From Atherix ibis (taxonomy: Eukaryota; Arthropoda; Insecta; Diptera; Athericidae), in contig OY282605.1 of assembly GCA_958298945.1 (NCBI GenBank), positions 26,824,811 to 26,888,810 of the forward strand: a stretch of DNA of 64,000 nt, given 5' to 3'. The notes under the pieces are model-generated. The model was not told where the DNA came from and did not search any database. It worked only from the letters and a program-made list of their open reading frames with translations. A program made the translations under genes and the position numbers. Each line of letters starts with the position of its first letter. Position 1 is the stretch's first letter. Positions 22,940-35,239 of the stretch are shown piece after piece.

Positions 22940-24070
22940 CCAAAGGGGAATTTGAAGCAGCGGACAATCGCTGCATTCGACTAAACCAGTGGAGCACATC
23001 GAACTACCCCAGTGGACTCTATCCTTATTGAAACTGGGCAAAAACCCTCTTATACATTACCTCTATAAGTCCCGTATAAACCTCATTTATAAGAACGTGC
23101 GCTTCCCAAATTATCCTCTCCATATTCCTTTAAAACAAATAATAGAAATTCACCCCCCTTTCCTTAATGATCACTGAGTTGGAAAGGGCTCCATCCATCC
23201 TGTTGCTTATTTTTCCAAACTTCCCTCCCACACCCGGATTAGAAACCGTGGTTGAAAGTGGAGTTGAGGGTTTCTACGACATTAAGTAGTGAATTGTTAG
23301 CTGGATTGGGGTATTCCACACTTCTAACCACACAACATCCTCTGCAGTCATCCAGCTTTTTGACGGTGAACTACGCAATATAAAGTGTGAAATCTTACCT
23401 ACTAGAAGTTCCCCTTTCCATGGCGGACTTTGGATGACAGTTGAAACAACAGTTGCAATTAATCTCCTCAATTAGGACGACAGTTGCAATTAATCTCCCC
23501 AAATATCGTAAAGCAAATATTTTTACCAACAGTCTCTCAGCGTCGGAAGCCATTTGTGGACCATCAAATGAGCTAGTGATTTAACGAGATTTGTCGTAGT
23601 CTATTAATCAATAGAAACGTCGAATTCCGTTTGGTTTCTGGCTACGCTGGTATTCTCGGAAATAAGTGGGCTGATCAGGGGTAGCTCCACCGCCCTGTTC
23701 CCACTGAAATACCAAACTTGCCGTGTCTGCATATCAAATGGCATTTAATGAAGGTAGAAGATTTTGTTCCACACATTGGCCTACATCGGAAAACCAGTCT
23801 ATTCACCAATCATTCCAAAATTCTGGGCAAAGAAACTTCTCTGATTGGGCATACCGCATTTTCACAAGATTGCCTCTTCCTTCATGCCATTCCTGTGGCG
23901 TTCAACTCACCATTTCCTATGCTTCAAATTATTGTCACTTAATCCCGAATCTCTTTGTGAATAAGACTCCTTCTATTGAGGAGCTCTTAGATCCAACCAC
24001 TCCTCTACCAAGTCCTCTCTTCAAAAGGAAACTGACATACTCTACCGAGTTTAACAACATCTAATTGCTC
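22940..24070 (+). pseudogene. LINE RNase H and C-terminal tail remnant (I-like)
   Basis: The plus strand at 23610-23682 reads NRNVEFRLVSGYAGILGNKWAD, the last part of a retroelement RNase H domain (WVPSHVGIPGNExAD). After frameshifts, 23840-24063 reads SDWAYRIFTRLPLPSCHSCG, then VQLT and IPNLFVNKTPSIEELLD, ending with TAA at 24061. This is the C-terminal knuckle and tail of I-type ORF2. The upstream part to 22940 is probably the same element but too decayed to align by eye. It lies next to, and in opposite orientation to, the R1-like LINE. Confidence 0.65.
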
Positions 24071-24074
24071 TCTC

Positions 24075-25865
24075 CAACTAATTTCGTTAGAGAAGCTGGC
24101 AACACCACTCCACGCGTGATGCTAACAAATTGGCCTCTGACGCTTAGTGCAGAGACCTTACAACAGCAACAGCGATATTGACATAAAATGTTGCTAGAAA
24201 AGAACCAACATTTCTTTTTTAAGTTCTAGTTTCTTTACGAATTTTTAATTCTTTTCATATTGAATTTGAAACTGATTTAATTCCAATTCCGATGATATAA
24301 AATAATGAATAGTGGAATTGAATCAGGTGGGATAGCGGAATGTTTTCCAAGCCATTTTCAATAAAAGACGATTTCAATAATATCACCTTAAGCTGTTCTC
24401 TATTGTCTGTTGCCTGCTGTCGACGGCCAACCAGCCGCAATACGCCCTGACTCGATAGCTTAGTCTTATGACTGTTTACATTCCTAGAAAGTGTCGAAAA
24501 CAAGATACTTATCACCTGTCTTACTTGGTATTGGAATTCGAATTTTTTGGAAAACATAAAACTTTTGATGATTGCGCACCTTCTTCTCTAATCGGTAAAT
24601 TTATTTCTCATTCACAGCTATAATCGATATTGATCTTAGACACATTTCCAATACAAATTCAGCTGATAGATACTTTTCATATTGAAATTACAAGTTTGGA
24701 TATATAACTTTGGTCAACTTAACATAGAGAGGGAAAAAAGTCCAATCATCTTTATTAGAGAATTTCTAAGATATATAAAAAAAATAAACCACATTAATTA
24801 TTTTTTCATCATTTTAATAATAATAATCGCGTAGGTGTTTTTTTTTTATGTAAGCATACTACTTACTAATCATATTTGGGATTATATTTTCTTTATTTTT
24901 TTTTCTATTATTATTATTATTATTATTAGCTTTGCTGACTTTGGAATTAAAACTTATGATCATATTTATTATGCAGTAATTTTGAAAAGGCATTTGACGG
25001 TTGCATTTGACGGTTTATTGCATTTTTGTTTTTGTTTTTGTTTAAGTTTTTTTTTTTTTTGTTTATACACGTTTAAGTATCAGATTGGTTTCGAGAAGAT
25101 TTAGTTCCATTTCAGGTCTGGGTAGGTGGTCGTGTTCTCGTAATCGCAAAGTAGTCATGGATTATTGAAAATTATGTGCTCGTACTTGCTCGTCTGTTAA
25201 CCATATTTCACTGATCCGAGTTGGCAATAATTCTCAACGTCGAACATGTGCCCCCATTGCGACATTTCGCAGTTAAACTCAACTCAAATTTTATGACTCA
25301 ATAAATAATCAATTCCATGAGATATTACACTGCTACATATGTTAACAACACAGATTACTTTTTTGCGATATCCCCGAATCCATTCATATAAATACTCCTC
25401 CTCGACAAGAGTCTACATCGATTGGGAGTACCTTTGCAATTGAGGCTAGGTCTTGTATGAATTACTCTATTCAGCGATTGAGAGCATCAGTTTTCGAACT
25501 ACATTGGTAGGCACTGAACAAAGAAAACTATGCACCTACTAGGTACTAGGTAGCCTACTCTAGCAAATCCGTGGGACTGACATTTGATGTGTACACAATT
25601 TTGTCATTTTACGCGATGTCATCGTTTGACGTGAGTAATACTATGTAACTAAGTTTTCAATTTTCTGATATGTTTGCAAATATTGGTTTTTTTTCTTTCC
25701 TTTGGAATATTTAAATGTCATATAATCGTAAGTAGTTATTGAGCTAAGAAAATATTGTTAAAAAGCTTTGAAAAATTCTAGTTTTCCTTTTAAAAGTGTA
25801 ATTTTTGTTCGATACAAAATCGACGAGGATAGTTCCGGAAGTAATTGACCTGATGTAAAAATGGC
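24075..25865. other. No gene seen
   Basis: The first 100 bases may be the LINE 3' untranslated part. The rest shows no recognised element apart from simple repeats near 24905 and 25030. Confidence 0.4.
24906..24928. repeat. (TTA)n microsatellite
   Basis: Seven to eight uninterrupted tta units. Confidence 0.95.
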
Positions 25866-25868
25866 GGG

Positions 25869-27402
25869 TTTGAAAAAAATTACTATGAGTGATAGGGCTA
25901 GGCCGGCACCGCCACACTTTTCTACAAAACTATTCAAATTTACGGAAAATTTGATGCATTGATGTGGGCTTTTTGCTGCACTAGTGAACCAACCAGAAAG
26001 TCGCTTACTGCTTCTTTACAGTACCAGTAAACACACCCGTAAGCCTTTTACTGCTTCTTTAGAGAATCAATGAGCACACCAGTAAGCCTTGATTACTGCT
26101 AATTTACAGCACCAGTGAACACCAGCTTTACTCCCACTTCACTGCTTTTTACAGCCCCGCTGAATACACCAGTAAGCCTTTTATTGCAGCTTTACTGCTT
26201 CTTTACAGCACCAGTAAACACAACCGTAAACTTTTCACTACTACTTTACAGAACCAGTGAGCACACCAGTAAGCCTTTATTACTGCTGATTTACAGCACC
26301 AGTGAACACCAGGTTTACTGCTGCTTTACTGCTTTTTACAGCACTAGTGAATACACCAGTAAGCCTTTTACTGCTGCTTTACAGAACCAGTAAGAACACC
26401 AAGAAGCCTTTCACTGATGCTTTACAGAACCAGTGAGCACACCCGTAAGCCTTTTACTGCTTCTTTACAGAATCAATGAGCACACCAGTAAGCCTTTATT
26501 ACTGCTGGTTTACAGCACCAGTGAACACCAGGTTTACTGCTGCTTTACTGCTTTTTACAGCACCAGTGAATACACCAGTAAGCCTTTTAATGGTGCTTTA
26601 CTGCTTCTTTACAGCATCAGTCAACACAACAGTAAACCTTTCACTGCTGCTTTACAGTACCAGTAAACACACCAGTAAACACAACAGTAAACCTTTCACT
26701 GCTGCTTTACAGAACCAGTGAGCACACCCGTAAGCCTTTTACTGCTTCTTTAGAGAATCAATGAGCACACCAGTAAGCCTTTATTACTGCTGATTTACAG
26801 CACCAGTGAACACCAGGTTTACTGCTGCTTTACTGCTTTTTACAGCAATACTGAATACACCAGCAAGCCTTTTACTGCTGCTTTACAGTACCAGTGAGCA
26901 CACCAAGAAGCTTTTCACTGCTGCTTTACAGAACCAGTGAGCACACCCGTAAGCCTTTTACTGCTTCTTTACAGAATCAATGAGCACACCAGTAAGCCTT
27001 TATTACTGCTGATTTACAGCACCACTGAACACCAGGTTTACTGCTGCTTTACTGCTTTTTACAGCACCACTGAATACACCAGCAAGCCTTTTACTGCTGA
27101 TTTACAGAACCAGTGAGCACACCCGTAAGCCTTTTACTGCTTCTTTACAGAATCAATGAGCGCATCAGTACGCCTTTATTACTGCTGGTTTACAGCACCA
27201 GTGAACATCCCAATAACCCTTTCCCTGCTGCTTAACTGCTTCTTTACGGCACCAGTTAACAGACCTGTAAAAGGCTCACATCAATACAGCAAATTTGGCA
27301 CAATACTCCGACCCGTGCATAAAATTTAACTGATCTGAACTTGAATAATTTTGCAAAAAAGTGAGGCAAAACCGGCCTAGCCTACCGCTACTAACTTTGA
27401 AC
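25869..27402. mobile_element. Unclassified inverted-repeat element filled by a tandem array
   Basis: The left arm 25869-25990 and the right arm 27256-27402 are diverged reverse complements. Shared in order from the outside: ttgaaa..tta, ggctaggccgg, a cacttttct/cacttttttgc segment, a ttcaaatt/ttcaagtt segment, aaatttg, attgatgtg and a g/agcctttt stretch. The right arm carries roughly 30 extra bases. Between the arms lies only the 43-bp tandem array. No transposase is present. The layout resembles foldback-type or satellite-bearing non-autonomous DNA transposons, but I do not recognise the family. Target duplications are not evident. Confidence 0.7.
25990..27255 (+). repeat. Minisatellite, unit ~43 bp, irregular higher-order pattern
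   Basis: Tandem units built on ccagtgaacacaccagtaag followed by ccttttactgctgctttaca, with variants such as ctgcttctttacagaat and ctgctttttacag. A distinctive variant with acccgtaagccttttactgc recurs at about 26036, 26441, 26727, 26945 and 27121, so spacings shrink rightwards (about 405, 286, 218 and 176). Several frames stay open through the units, but nothing suggests a gene. The array fills the inverted-repeat element. Confidence 0.9.
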
Positions 27403-27419
27403 GTAGCAAGCTTAAGTTT

Positions 27420-28504
27420 GAAGTTTGATGATGCTGCGTTGATTAGTGTTTATTTGACAGCCATTAATAGTGAACGGTCTCAGTGAATTTGTATACATGG
27501 AAATATTGGTCAATGCTATGTGGTAGAATACTTTCAATTGAAAGGCTTTAGTCCAAACAATATCAAAATCGAGATCTAAACTCTACTATGGTGGCAGAGT
27601 TTTAACGAGATCGTATGAACGGCTTAAACGAGCATCGCAGTGGTCTCCGAAATGAGGTGACTACAATAGAAATGGTGAAGAAAATCCACTAAATAGCATT
27701 GGAAGACTGTCGACCAAAACTGCGACAGCCATCAGAAATTGTAGGCATTTCAAAAAGTGCTGTACATCAATTATTGACTATAAATTTGTACATGAAAGAG
27801 CTGTGCTCAAGATGGGTGCCGCGTTTGCTCACAATGGAACATAAACAGCGTCGCGAGGATGATCCAATCAAGTGTTTGGCGTTGTTTTGCAGAAATAAAG
27901 TCGAATTTTTGCTTTGATTACTAACTATGGATAAGATATGGCTCCATTATTTCACACCTGATATGAGAGAACAGTCAAAACAATGGACTGAAAGGGGGAG
28001 AATCAGTTCCGCAGAGGACGAAGACAGTTCCTTCTGCTGGCAAGGTCATGGCGTTAATTTTTTTTTTTGGATGCGCGTGGGTTAATTTTGATTGATTATC
28101 TTCAAAAAGGAGAAACAATCAACGTGGAGTATTATGCAAACTTATTGTAGCGTTTGAGTGATGAAATCCAGAAAAAATGGCCACATTTGGCCAAAATCAA
28201 TAAGTTAAAATTCGAGTTGATTCCTCATGCACCCTATTCGCTCATCGAATTATTTTCCTTTTATAAACTTGAAAAATTACTCAGTGGTAAAAAAATGTCC
28301 AATAATGAAGAGATGAAGTCTGTGTTTAATGGCTATTTTGAGAAGATCGACAGTTCTTACTATAAACAGGGTATCCAAGCTATTGAACATTGCTGGGAAA
28401 AAGTTTATCTTACTAAAAGGAGACTATGCTGAAAAATGAAGATATTTTTCCACAAATTTTTTGTGCTTTCTTAGTTAGGTTGGGTACTTATGGAACTACC
28501 CTCG
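27420..28504 (+). pseudogene. Mariner copy, 5' end truncated, degenerate
   Basis: The right end reads as the complement of cgagggtagttccataagta, followed by TA, a terminal repeat related to those at 16437, 39884 and 42600. The left terminal repeat is absent and recognisable sequence starts just after the inverted-repeat element. Transposase pieces: VVEYFQLKGFSPNNIKIEI, CSRWVPRLLTMEHKQRRED, CLALFCRNKVEFLL, a block with WTERG, a T-run frameshift near 28060, then LIDYLQKGETINVEYYANLL, and finally KINKLKFELIPHAPYSL to FEKIDSSYYKQGIQAIEHCW. The stretch carrying the second Asp (HQDNAP) is deleted and the third Asp block reads IELFSF. Inactive. Confidence 0.85.
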
Positions 28505-28505
28505 T

Positions 28506-30185
28506 ATTAACGCTAAGCAATTGACTTCAAATTTTCGAAATTGGGTCTCAAACAAACGTTTTTATTGCTCCAGATGAAAAGCAATCTCGAAGGATGCCTT
28601 TAAACTCTATAGGAAAAATGTTTAAAAATAAGATATCATAAATCCTCCTTAATTACTATAATCACTTACACCAGATCTTCAAACGGATTTTCAGTATATT
28701 ATGCAGAAAATTTGATGAGATAAGAGAGTTTTATGTTTCAATATTAAATTAATTTGGATAGTGATTTTTTTAACAATAACTAAAGACATAAAAACAAGTA
28801 TGAACATACTAATTTCTTTGTAAGTTAAATGAAACGAAAGGATTTGATTTCAACTATTCCTCTGAGAACGCAATTTTTGGGAGATTCAAAAATACTAATG
28901 GGAAAAGGATAAGTTGGTTAACAATATGTTCGGAGCAATTTTTGAGATCTGAACCTTATAATATGTTCTATAAAATATCAATGAACGAGAAGGCGCCATG
29001 TGAGAATGGCTCAAATCACATGCCAAATTGATTAACTCCACTTTTTGAATATTTTTTAATTTATGTGTCATAATTTTAATTTAAATAATGAATTTTCAAA
29101 ATTTCCGTTTTTTAATATCATGAAATAGCCATTGAATAAGTTTGGTAAATTTTGATGGTAAAGTCTGATGGCAAAACTTTGTGAAAACGATACTCACAAA
29201 ATACTGAACGGAAGTTTTATATTTTCTTTCGACTTAGAAGAAACTACTTTCCTTTTTCCGCAGAGTTAAAGATCCTTTTCGACTACACAGAACTTATTCG
29301 ACTTTTTTTTAATAATCTACAAAGAGAACAAGTGTTAATTGTAATTAATATTTAAAATTAGTTAGGAAAATATGTTGAATTTTTAAAAAAATCTCCTCCT
29401 TGTACTTGTAATTCTAAACGAAGAAATAAGGTATGAAACCGAGACTATATCTGGATTATATTATTAAACTGCAACCAATCATAGATGTAATATTTTAAAT
29501 TAGTTAAAAATCGTTTTGTTTTTGCTGAAAGACTATCATAAATAGAATAAAAAAGGAGATGATGGTAGATGGATATGAGTTTTGTTGATGCAACATTGTG
29601 CCAAGAAACGTCCGGAATTTCTATGACGATGACCTCAATAGGCTGGCGTTAGGCGTAGACACGATACACCAGTTCGTTATCGGTGCAAGGTAATTAAGAG
29701 ATGCAAACGTTAAGATCTCCCAATGAACTTTTAGATGAAGAACCCATCAGCTGATGGCGGCGGCATCCTTTGATATTCGACGTTGTAATTTCACCCATCG
29801 TATTAGACCGCACTGAACTGTGTACCATACCGTATCAACGTACTATGCCATATTATATTCCATGATATCCGCCATGCAGTCGACGTATTACAAACTGTTG
29901 GTCTGAATGTGATCGTACTCGTTACACTCTTGTTGTCTCAATATTGCGAAATAATGATTTTCTAAAATCACCTTTATGGGATTCTTTCGAAAGGTTATTA
30001 ATTAATTATTATAATTGATCTTGCGGTTTGTTGAAATTTTTCATATTCAATGCATTCTCTTCTAAATAGTAATTGCACTTTTCATAGCCATACAATTTTT
30101 TTTCGAATACAAAACTATTAAAAGGAATATGAAATGGGATTATTACAAAAATATTTGCATTTATTACGTTACATAATATTAATTA
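28506..30185. other. No gene seen
   Basis: AT-rich; 29550-29960 is less so but shows no domain, repeat or structure I can name. Confidence 0.4.
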
Positions 30186-31860
30186 TAAAAAATTATCCTT
30201 TTCAGATGAAATTTTAAGTAAAAATTTCACTAAAAGTTTTCGGTAAAAATCTTCAAGAAAAATGTTCAGTCAACATTTTTTCAGTAAAGATGTTCAGTTA
30301 ACTGAGCGTCAGAAATCTCAGTAAAAATTATCAGTCAAAATGTACTGTAAAAAAATTATTCTGTAAAAATTTGTCAGTTCAAATTTTTTGTCAGTACAAA
30401 TTTTCAATAAAAATTGTTTTCAATAAAAATTGTCAGTAAAAATTTCAGCAAAAATTTTCAGTGAACATTTTTTTCAGTAAAAATATTTAGTAAAATTTTT
30501 TTTAGTAAAAATGTTCAGTTAGCTGAGCGTCAGAAATCTCAATAACAATTATCAGTAAAAAAATTTCAATCAAAAATTTCAGTAAAAATTTTCTGGAAAA
30601 ATTTCACTAAAAATGTTCAGTAAACATTTTTTTCAGTAAAAATTTTCACTAAAAATTTTGTTTATAATAATTTCAGTAAAAAATTTCATTAAAAATTTTC
30701 AATAAAAAATTTCTTTCTGAAAAAATTTCACTAAAAATTTTCAGTAAACATTTTTTTCACTAAAAATTTTGTTTATAATAATTTCAGTAAAAAATTTCAG
30801 CAAAAAATTTCATTAAAAATTTTCAATAAAAAATTTCTTTCTGTAAAAATTTCACTAAAAATGTTCAGTAAACATTTATTAGCAGAAATTTTCAGTAAAA
30901 TGTTTTTTAGTAAAAATTTTTAAATTAACGATTTTGTCAGAAATCCCAGTAAAAACTTTTAGTTAAGTTTAAGTATAAATTTTTACTAAAAAAATTTCAC
31001 AATAAATATTTCAGAAATAATTTTCAATAACAAATTTCAATCAACAATTCCATATAATATTTTCGGTAAAAAATTTTTTCGTAAAAATTTTCAGTACAAA
31101 ATTTTTTCTGTAAAAAATTGTCAGTTAAAATTTTTCTCAGTAAAAATTTTCAGTAAAAATTGTTTTCTGTAAAAATTGTCAGTAAAAATTTCAGCAAAAA
31201 TTTTAAGTCAAAATTTTTTCAGTTAACTGAGCGTCAGAAATCTTAGTAAAAATATTCAGTAAACATTTTTGTCAGTAAAAATTTTCACTAAAAATTTTGG
31301 TCATAATAATTTCAGTAAAATGTTTTTTAGTAAAAATTTTCAGTTAAGTTTCAGTAAAAATGTTCACAAAAAAAACAAATTTCAGTCAAAAATTCCATTC
31401 AAAATTTTCAGTAAAAATTTTTTTCAGTAAAAATTTTCAGTAAAAATTTCTTTCAGCAAAAATTTTCAGTAAAAAATTCTTTCAGTAAAAATTTTCAGTA
31501 AAAATTTCTTTCAGTAAAAATGTTCAGTAAAAATTTCTGTCAGTAAAAATTTTCAGTAAAAATTTCTTTCAGTAAAAATTTTCAGTAAAAATTTCTTTCA
31601 GTAAAAATTTTCAGTAAAAATTTCTTTCAGTAAAAATTTTTTTCACTAAATTTTTTTCAGTCAAAAATTTCTTTCAGTAAAAATTATCAGTAAAAATTAT
31701 TATAAAAAAATTTTCAGTAAAAATTATTTAAAAAAATTTTGTTCAGTAAAAATTTTAGTAAATATTTTGTTCAAATAAAAATTTTGCTTTATTAATTTTC
31801 AGTAAAAATTTTCAATGATCACTTTTTTCAGTAAAATTTTTTAGTCAAAATGTTGATTTT
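30186..31860 (+). repeat. Minisatellite CAGTAAAAATTTT, ~15 bp unit
   Basis: Long tandem run of ttcagtaaaaattttcagta-type units with tttctttcagtaaaaa variants, most regular at 31420-31640 and more diverged at both ends. A subrepeat with gagcgtcagaaatc recurs at about 30305, 30525 and 31220, giving a loose higher-order pattern. The unit is the reverse complement of that in the arrays at 53525-55745, so this is the same family in opposite orientation. Confidence 0.95.
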
Positions 31861-32491
31861 TAAATGCTCGAAAGTTTGGTCGAAAATTGTGTTAATACAA
31901 TTTTTTGCGGAACTTCCAGTTTCGGAACAAGAGACAGTTTGACGGAGAACGATTAACATCATCAAATTTCCAAACTACCCATCCTGGGAACTATTCCCTC
32001 AATAAACCCAAAATTGTAAGGGTTTTTGCTTGTAGCACCGCATTAATGCAATTGCATGTGTTGAAACTAAAATTTTGAAGTTTAGATCATACATAATTGG
32101 TTAATATTGTATAATTTCAAATAAAAATTTTACTTAATGAAGTATGCACCGAGTGATTAATAAGCATCATTACTGCAGGAAATTCTTTTAAAAATCAAAT
32201 AGGCTAAAATGTATATGTTAAAAAAAGTTTATAAACATATTTCTGTTTATAAACATTCGATGTTACTGCTTTCTGCAAAGGTAATCAAATTAAATAATTT
32301 TATTTCTCATGTAAATTGTAAAGCAAACTTTTTTTAAGTAAAAATTTTATAAAAAATTATATTTTTACTATAATTACAAAAATGTTTACATTTTCAATTG
32401 ATTCCGAGTATGCTGAAAATTACCTGTCACCTAATATTCAATATTTTAACTTCCAGAAACTTTCCAAAAAAGTCATTTGTATTATGATTTA

Positions 32492-32556
32492 TATTAAAAA
32501 TAACTTATACAATCACACTAAATTTTCAGTGTGATTTGTATAAGTACTTTTAATAG
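32492..32556. repeat. Short imperfect hairpin
   Basis: Arms atattaaaaataacttatac...aatcacact and agtgtgatttgtataagt...ttttaat pair over about 27 bases with few mismatches and a loop of about 10 bases. It could be a small inverted-repeat element or a chance local inversion. Confidence 0.7.
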
Positions 32557-34237
32557 CAGCAATATAAATACTTTTAATGTTTAGGAATAAAAAAGCTGTT
32601 AAATTTCGTAATAAAAAGAAAATAATTAACTTTGACAATATATATGGTATATAAATTATTAGTAATATTGAATTTAGTTCATTTGCTTTTATTGTATATT
32701 AATAAAAATACCAAATCTAAATGAGACTTTTCCCACGATCTAGATTCGTTGTGTAATTGATGCTCATCAAAAATCAGTTCTGACTGACTAGATTTTGGCC
32801 ACTGGCATTCCTGAAAATCACTATAATTCATAATTATGATAACATTTATTGATCACTTAGAGCATCGTAATTTTCTATTTTTCCACAATTTTCCACAATT
32901 TCATTTTCCCCTTCCTACTCTCTTTTGATAATCCATAATATCAAAATATCAACAACAAAAAAAAATTCAAGAATAGAAAAGGCATAATAAATATATACTC
33001 GTAAATTTACGTTAACAAAAAAAAAAAAGGTTATTATACAAAATAATAATCATAATAATAATGATGATTCCAAAACGAAGGTATACACGGCAAATCGAAG
33101 AAGAAGAGCATCAAAAGCACTCTTCAACATCATCCAAAAAAACTACGATACGATATGCCGGAGGAAAGTAGACACTAATCGAATACTAATAGCCAAATCG
33201 AGCTAATTAAACGTGATTATGATTATAAGTTGAAATTGAATTTGAAGAAATTAAATTAGTGTTGACCCAATTTCACTAAATATGGTACTAGCCAATGACA
33301 ATAACAACACACTAATAATATTAATAATAAATAAATAAAATTCTCATGCACATAGCCCAGAACAGTGTACATTCGTTATTTTGTTATAAACATAATGAAG
33401 AATACACAATATGTGATCGTAGATGTTGAAAAAATTAAATCAGATATTTTTGTTTGAAAATAATTCATAATACAACCAACATGATATGTGGAGATAGGTA
33501 CGGAAGAATTTGAATAAAAACAATCCCCCCGAATAGTGAAGAAAGAGAATCCCAATCGAATATCTATTTTACAATATAAAATTCCATTTTCAAGATCGTT
33601 TCCATATGATTAGGTGTTTGTTGCGATCGATATATGACAGTGGTTGTGATACAAATCATGTCATACACGATACGATAACGATAAGCGTTCCATAGCTGAT
33701 ATATTCAACTTGAATTCGAACTCAGTATGTAAATCGGATCGATGGAATGGAAATACTTTCAAACTTCGGAAATTTATCTTACCTTCTGTGTATCTTTTGT
33801 CTAAACAATAAAATTAACTAAAACCCTGGGTCGTATTCATTAAAATAACATTATACCAATAAAAAAAAAGTGGGTTTTTTTCTTCTTTTTTAAATGGTTC
33901 ACTTCCATAAATATGTCAAAGAAGGCTTTTGACATACGAGCTTTAGCCTACGTCTACCTTGAGCTAAGATAGGAATTAGTTTCGTTAGACAGGTAAGCAT
34001 AGTAAGTGGTTGGATGGGTAGCCAACATTCGCTGTATTATGCTTAAGACCTACAACTATCTATTCCTCATAGCTCTTTATTAAGTATCTGTTAATTGCTT
34101 GAACATTTCTCTAGCATGCGACTAACCAGTCGTCAATCTATAAGGCTTCAGGCGACATCATTGCAGGTTTCTTTTAAATAAAACAACTGACAACTCTGCA
34201 ACTAAAAGCACACCAAACTCAATGGGGAGATTTCTCC

Positions 34238-34259
34238 AAAAAAAAAAAAAAAAAAAAAA
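34238..34259. repeat. Poly(A) run
   Basis: 22 consecutive A followed by A-rich sequence. It could be a retroposon tail, but no retroposon body is recognisable to its left. Confidence 0.9.
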
Positions 34260-34596
34260 CAAAACAAAAATAAATAATTCAAATAAAAAATCGCTAAAGG
34301 AAAACATTTAATTGAATTAAAAACTTTGAAATCTTTTAACCGAATAACAAAGTTGTGCAAAAACTGTTTTTTCTCACGCAATCTTGAAATAAAATTCAAT
34401 TTACGAATATATGTTACGAAGAACCACACATATGCAGAAAAATGGTTATACTCGTATTCGTATTGGGGAGCTGAAAATTGATGGCGATAGAATTGTGCCA
34501 GAAAAGAAATCACTATCTTGATGGGTTTTTGTTTCGTTCTCCCAAGAAACTGGATTAAAATCGGATTTGTTTTTTCCTCAGAATTTAATTTCTATA

Positions 34597-35215
34597 CGAG
34601 ATGCGGCAGAAAAGTAGTGAGACTCATATTTTCCGGTTCAACAATTTTATTTTATTTTTATACATCAATATTGTCCCCTTCAAAGTATTGTAGTTCCCTT
34701 GGGCAGCTACACATCGATGAAGGTATTGTTGCTGAATGAGTTTAACTGAAGTTGTCTTCAGCTAGTCTCAGTTAAACTCTTTTGGATGTTATCGATAGTA
34801 CCAGGATAATGTCCTTTCAAGTATTTCTTCATCTTAGGGAAAAAAAGTCACAGAAAATTAGATCAAGCCAATAGGGGCGGTTATAGAATCATAGAAATCC
34901 CTTTTTTCATAAGAAAAACTCGTTGAGTTTGTAATGTTGGCGAATCCAAGCTACTGCAATGGATGGTCTGGTGAAAAAAAGCCCATTTTTCTGATCCTTT
35001 CAAGGAGCTTCAATGTTGGTTGACTGTTCGGACGTCATAAAAGACCTAACTCATTGAGGAAATCCTTTTTTTCCGAGGAATTTTCTGAGCATTTCAAAGA
35101 CTTTTTTATATAAACTTTGGTTGACCGTTTGTCTTAAAGTTTCGTTGGCTTCGTTTTCGATGCAGAAGGCCTCCTTGCGTCTGGTTTATCTGCCACTGTT
35201 TTAAGGGCGCAATTT
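34597..35215 (-). pseudogene. Mariner 3' half remnant
   Basis: The left end starts cgagatgcggcagaaaagta after TA, a mariner terminal repeat. Minus-strand frames contain PTFxxYFEGDNIDV-like residues (LQYFEGDNIDV), KMKKYLKGHYPGTIDNIQKS, a decayed CDFF block, and NETLRQTVNQSLYKKVFEML further upstream. These match the C-terminal half of a mariner transposase. The N-terminal half and the right terminal repeat are missing; sequence passes at about 35220 into a DD41D remnant on the other strand. Many frameshifts. Confidence 0.75.
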
Positions 35216-35239
35216 TTTTCGAAAATCGTGATTCAGTAA

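Larger units (their letters stand above)
31865..34590. other. No gene seen
   Basis: AT-rich to moderately AT-rich sequence with simple aat/gat repeats around 33040. No coding signal recognised. Confidence 0.4.

Noticed and set aside
26115..26721. Open frames of 77-92 codons in the 43-bp array
   Set aside because: Several overlapping frames are open at once and follow the repeat, as expected from a stop-poor tandem unit.
25990..27255. CRISPR-like regular spacing
   Set aside because: There are no unique spacers between repeats; the units are contiguous and diverged, in an animal genome.
34238..34259. Retroposon poly(A) tail
   Set aside because: No SINE or processed gene body could be recognised upstream; left as a simple A run.
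34518..34739. 73-codon frame ending in LGQLHIDEGIVAE
   Set aside because: It covers the end of the mariner at 34597, whose coding strand is minus.
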